From the NCBI GenBank assembly GCA_033344875.1, contig JAWPMO010000001.1, positions 310,001 to 374,000 of the forward strand: a stretch of 64,000 nt of DNA, read 5' to 3'. The notes beneath the pieces are model-generated. The model did not search any database. It saw only the letters and a program-made list of their open reading frames with translations, and had not been told where the DNA came from. The position numbers and the translations under genes were made by a program. The DNA comes from Ilumatobacteraceae bacterium. GTDB taxonomy: Bacteria > Actinomycetota > Acidimicrobiia > Acidimicrobiales > Ilumatobacteraceae. How positions within the stretch are numbered: position 1 is the stretch's first letter; each line of letters begins with the position of its first letter. Shown here in pieces: positions 61,373-64,000 of this stretch.

Positions 61373-61785
61373 CGCGCCACCTCGGCCCCGGCCGCGAGCG
61401 CGACGACGGTGTCGGTCACCTCGTTCAGGTCCGAACCTGCCGGGAAGACCGCGGCGACGCCGAGTTCGAGGAGGCGGTCGATGTCGCGCGGCGGCACGAT
61501 GCCGCCGACCACGATCGGGATGTCGTCGACGCCGTGGTCCCGGCATGCGGTCATGAGCTCGTCGGTGAGTCGCAGGTGGGCACCGGACAGGATCGAGATC
61601 CCGATCACATCGACGTCCTCTTGGGCCGCGGCGCCGGCGATCCGTTCCGCGGTACAGCGCATCCCGAGGTACACGACCTCGCAGCCGCGGTCTCGAAGGG
61701 CCAGAGCGATCACCTTCGCGCCGCGATCGTGGCCGTCGAGGCCCGGTTTCGCGACGAGGACCCGGGGCGGGTGGCGAACGGTCAC
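61369..61785 (-). CDS. Cobalamin-binding small subunit of the mutase
   Basis: 138 residues. The B12 fold motifs are PGLDGHDRGAKVIA (DxHxxG with the Co-ligating His), GISILSGAH (SxL) and PIVVGGIVPP (GG). It pairs with the large subunit encoded just downstream. GTGA overlap with the M20 gene upstream. Confidence 0.9.
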   Translation of the reverse strand: MTVRHPPRVLVAKPGLDGHDRGAKVIALALRDRGCEVVYLGMRCTAERIAGAAAQEDVDVIGISILSGAHLRLTDELMTACRDHGVDDIPIVVGGIVPPRDIDRLLELGVAAVFPAGSDLNEVTDTVVALAAGAEVAR

Positions 61786-62981
61786 GAACCGGTCGTCCCG
61801 CTCAGGGCGAGCGCGGTGAACACGGCGTACACCCTGGTCGCCTCCTCGATGTCTTCGACCGAGAGGTTCTCGTCGGGGCAGTAGACCGGCTCGCCGCCGG
61901 GGCCGAAGATCACGGTCGGGATGTCGGCCCCGAAGCTGGCGGTGTCGCCGAGCCACCCAGCGGCCATCAGTTCGGGCTCGGTGTGTCGGACCTGGCGGAC
62001 CGCCTCGATCATGGTGGTCACGACGGCCGACTCGGGGTCGGCGAGGTACGGGTTCTTGACGTCGACGAGTTCGACCTCGGCGCGGAACCGGTCGTCGCGG
62101 GTCCTGGCCGCGTCGAGGCAGCGGTCGATCTCGGCGCGAACCGTTTCGACGCTGACCCCGGGCTGGGGACGGCAGTCGACGCGGATGACGCATTCGTCGG
62201 GGATCATCGACGGTCCACCCGGCGGCAGGCCGCCGTAGACGCGGCCGGGCGCCATCATCGTCTCGGCGCCGAACAGGTGGAGGGTGCGGTCGTCGAGCGT
62301 CGGCTCGAGGCGCGACTGGTCGAGCTCGACGATCGCGTGGGCGGCGAGCATGTTGGCGTTGATCGCGAGGTGCTTGTGGCAGGTGTGGGCCGATCGTCCC
62401 TGGGTCGTGACGTCGAAGTAGTACCGGCCGCGGTGACCGAGGAAGATCTCGTTGTCGGACAGTTCGCCGAGCACGCACAGGTCGGCGGTGTAGTCTTCGA
62501 AGTACCTGATGCTGCCGAGCTGGTCGCCCATGTGGTCGCTGACGGCCGCCATCGCCGCGGTGCCGTTGAGGGGCAGTCCGCTGGCTCGGACGGCTTCGAT
62601 GGCGACGATCTGGCAGGCCAACGCTGCCTTCATGTCCATGATCCCGTGCCCATAGACGTGCCCGTCGATCAGGTCGCCCGAGAACGGATCGGTCTTACTC
62701 CATCCGATCGAGACCGGCTTGGTGTCCATGTGTCCGGTCAGGACGACGCGCGGTCCGTCACCGAAGCGGACCTCGCCGATCGCGTTCGGTCGGTCGGGGA
62801 CCACATCTTGGAGCTCGACCCCGTCGAACCCCGACTCGGCCATCGTGTCGGCGAGCAGTTTCGCGAGCGGACCCTCGTCGCCGAGCACGCTCGGGACTCG
62901 ACACACCGCTCGGGTGAGTTCGATCGCTCGCTGGGTGTCGACGGCGGCCAGGACCTGTTCCGCGATTTCTGACGGTTGCAC
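61782..62981 (-). CDS. M20-family (ArgE/DapE-like) metallohydrolase 2
   Basis: 399 residues. LTGHMDTKPV (first metal His and Asp), YGHGIMDMKAALACQ (Asp), VSDHMGDQLGS in the place of the usual DEE segment, and a lid domain with QGRSAHTCHKHLAINA. The unusual DHMGD sequence lacks the Glu pair used as base and metal ligand in DapE, so activity may differ. GAGAGG lies eight bases before the GTG. First gene of the catabolic operon at its right end. Confidence 0.8.
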   Translation of the reverse strand: MQPSEIAEQVLAAVDTQRAIELTRAVCRVPSVLGDEGPLAKLLADTMAESGFDGVELQDVVPDRPNAIGEVRFGDGPRVVLTGHMDTKPVSIGWSKTDPFSGDLIDGHVYGHGIMDMKAALACQIVAIEAVRASGLPLNGTAAMAAVSDHMGDQLGSIRYFEDYTADLCVLGELSDNEIFLGHRGRYYFDVTTQGRSAHTCHKHLAINANMLAAHAIVELDQSRLEPTLDDRTLHLFGAETMMAPGRVYGGLPPGGPSMIPDECVIRVDCRPQPGVSVETVRAEIDRCLDAARTRDDRFRAEVELVDVKNPYLADPESAVVTTMIEAVRQVRHTEPELMAAGWLGDTASFGADIPTVIFGPGGEPVYCPDENLSVEDIEEATRVYAVFTALALSGTTGS

Positions 62982-63098
62982 GGAGTGCCTCTCTTCCTTG
63001 TTGCTGTGGTGTTGGCGGTTGGTGGGAAAGCTCCCGTCGCCACCGCCCGGTCCGAACGTGGGTGCTCGTGCGGTTCGCACGGGAGCGCTAGGTCTGGT

Positions 63099-63107
63099 AT
63101 CTTAGAT
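63099..63107. promoter_or_regulatory. ATCTTAGAT box 3
   Basis: ATCTTAGAT in the promoter between the divergent M20 gene and alcohol dehydrogenase gene, identical to box 1. Confidence 0.6.
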
Positions 63108-63165
63108 CCCACATGCGCCGTGTCAAACTGTGGCGGATGAATCAGCCGATGAGACGGAGGTACTG

Positions 63166-64000
63166 ATGGAGACGACGACAGCAGCGGTGATCCGTGAGTC
63201 CGGAGGGCAGTTCCAGCTCGAAGACCTCGCGCTCGACGACCTGCGTCCCCACGAGATCGTGGTGAGGGTCGCGGGCGCCGGAATCTGCCACACCGACCTC
63301 ATCTGCCGCGACCAGTGGTTCCCGGTGCCGCTCCCACTCGTGCTGGGTCACGAGGGCTCCGGCGTCGTCGAGGCGGTGGGTTCGGAGGTGACGCGCGTCG
63401 CCGAGGGCGACCGTGTGGTGATGAGCATCAACTCGTGCGGGCACTGCGAGTTCTGCCGGACGGCACCCCCTGGGTACTGCGTCCACCACTACGACCTGAA
63501 CTTCTCGGGCCGGCGGCCCGATGGCTCGGCAACCCTGCGCGACCGCGACGGCACCGACGTCAACGGACACTTCTTCGCCCAGTCGTCGTTCGCGACGCGG
63601 GCGGTCGCAACCGAATACAACGTCGTCAAGGTCGACGACGACCTCCCCCTCGAGCTGCTCGGACCCCTCGCCTGCGGCATCCAGACCGGTGCCGGCTCGG
63701 TCTTCAACTCGCTCGGGGTGAAGCCGGGTTCGTCGATCGCCGTGTTCGGAACCGGTGCCGTCGGCCTGAGTGCGATCATGGCCGCCGCTGCGCTCGGCGC
63801 GACGCGGATCATCGGGGTGGACGTGCACGATTCCCGGCTGGCGACCGCGACCGACCTCGGAGCAACCGATGTCGTCAACGGGTCGACGACGGACTCCGCC
63901 GCTGCGATCGCCGAGCTCACCGATGGCCGGGGTGTCGACTACACCCTCGAGACCACGGCGGTCCCCGCCGTCGCTCGACAAGCGGTCGAGTCACTCGCAC
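63166..64000 (+). CDS. Zinc-dependent alcohol dehydrogenase (MDR), C-terminal end beyond the window
   Basis: At least 278 residues. GAGICHTDLICRDQWFPVPL and LVLGHEGSGVVEAVG hold the catalytic-zinc ligands (Cys, His-Glu), SCGHCEFCRTAPPGYC the structural zinc, and SIAVFGTGAVGLSAIMAAA the NAD-binding loop. It resembles aryl/allylic alcohol dehydrogenases (NAD-type, with Asp after the second strand: GVDVHDSR). GGAGG is near the ATG. A role in oxidising a hydroxymethyl group would fit HMP-type substrates; this is inferred from its neighbours. Confidence 0.85.
   Translation, partial: METTTAAVIRESGGQFQLEDLALDDLRPHEIVVRVAGAGICHTDLICRDQWFPVPLPLVLGHEGSGVVEAVGSEVTRVAEGDRVVMSINSCGHCEFCRTAPPGYCVHHYDLNFSGRRPDGSATLRDRDGTDVNGHFFAQSSFATRAVATEYNVVKVDDDLPLELLGPLACGIQTGAGSVFNSLGVKPGSSIAVFGTGAVGLSAIMAAAALGATRIIGVDVHDSRLATATDLGATDVVNGSTTDSAAAIAELTDGRGVDYTLETTAVPAVARQAVESLA

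Overview
The window is uniformly GC-rich with densely packed, overlapping genes. The gene families (SCO6880-type T4SS protein, BTAD/LysM regulator, ArdC, PPOX-fold protein, F420-type LLM oxidoreductase) point to an actinomycete, probably an Acidimicrobiia-like lineage; that placement is inferred from gene content only.

Layout. (1) 1-2245 (-): a type III restriction-modification system, its Res subunit cut by the window edge, with a small HTH protein and a ribbon-helix-helix protein beside it. (2) 3537-14599 (+): a tightly coupled operon for a Tad/Flp (type IVb) pilus (CpaB, TadZ, TadA, TadB, TadC, Flp pilin, three TadE/G-like proteins), then a lipoprotein, a secreted protein and a membrane LysM-SARP/BTAD regulator. 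(3) 14625-22232: a LytM-type cell-wall hydrolase (-) and a T4SS operon (+): VirB2-like small membrane protein, lipoprotein, TrbL/VirB6, SCO6880-type protein, VirB4-type ATPase, CHC2/Toprim primase. (4) 22233-41870: an accessory zone with two nearly identical tyrosine recombinases bounded by related repeats, a broken toxin-antitoxin pair, an ArsR-permease pair, an arr (rifamycin ADP-ribosyltransferase)/TetR cassette, and two different IS3-family elements each split by an identical 2155-bp group II intron. (5) 41874-46177: a divergent regulator-like gene, the VirD4-type coupling protein and an ArdC-type protein. (6) 46371-46419: the 3' end of a tRNA gene with its terminator hairpin, read as the right attachment site of the conjugative element. 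(7) 47101-64000: chromosomal catabolic genes: three metal-dependent amidohydrolases of the TRZ/ATZ type and Amidohydro_2 type plus one more, ThiX/ThiY-like transport proteins, TenA, a YkoF/MTH1187-type thiamine-binding protein, an LLM oxidoreductase, two M20 hydrolases, a CoA-transferase, a two-piece B12-dependent acyl-CoA mutase, a methylmalonyl-CoA-epimerase-like protein and an alcohol dehydrogenase.

How it fits together. Regions 2, 3 and 5 look like one integrative conjugative element that carries a Flp pilus as well as a T4SS; three copies of a composite motif (TGTCACGA-N12-GGAGGCATGTCT) and a set of TCGGGTAGT sites probably tie its modules into one regulon. Region 7 looks like a pathway for uptake and breakdown of thiamine, its pyrimidine half or a similar heterocycle, feeding into a CoA-ester rearrangement; a shared ATCTTAGA(T/C) box lies in three divergent promoters of this cluster. 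No relaxase and no ICE-type integrase next to the attachment site is visible in the window.
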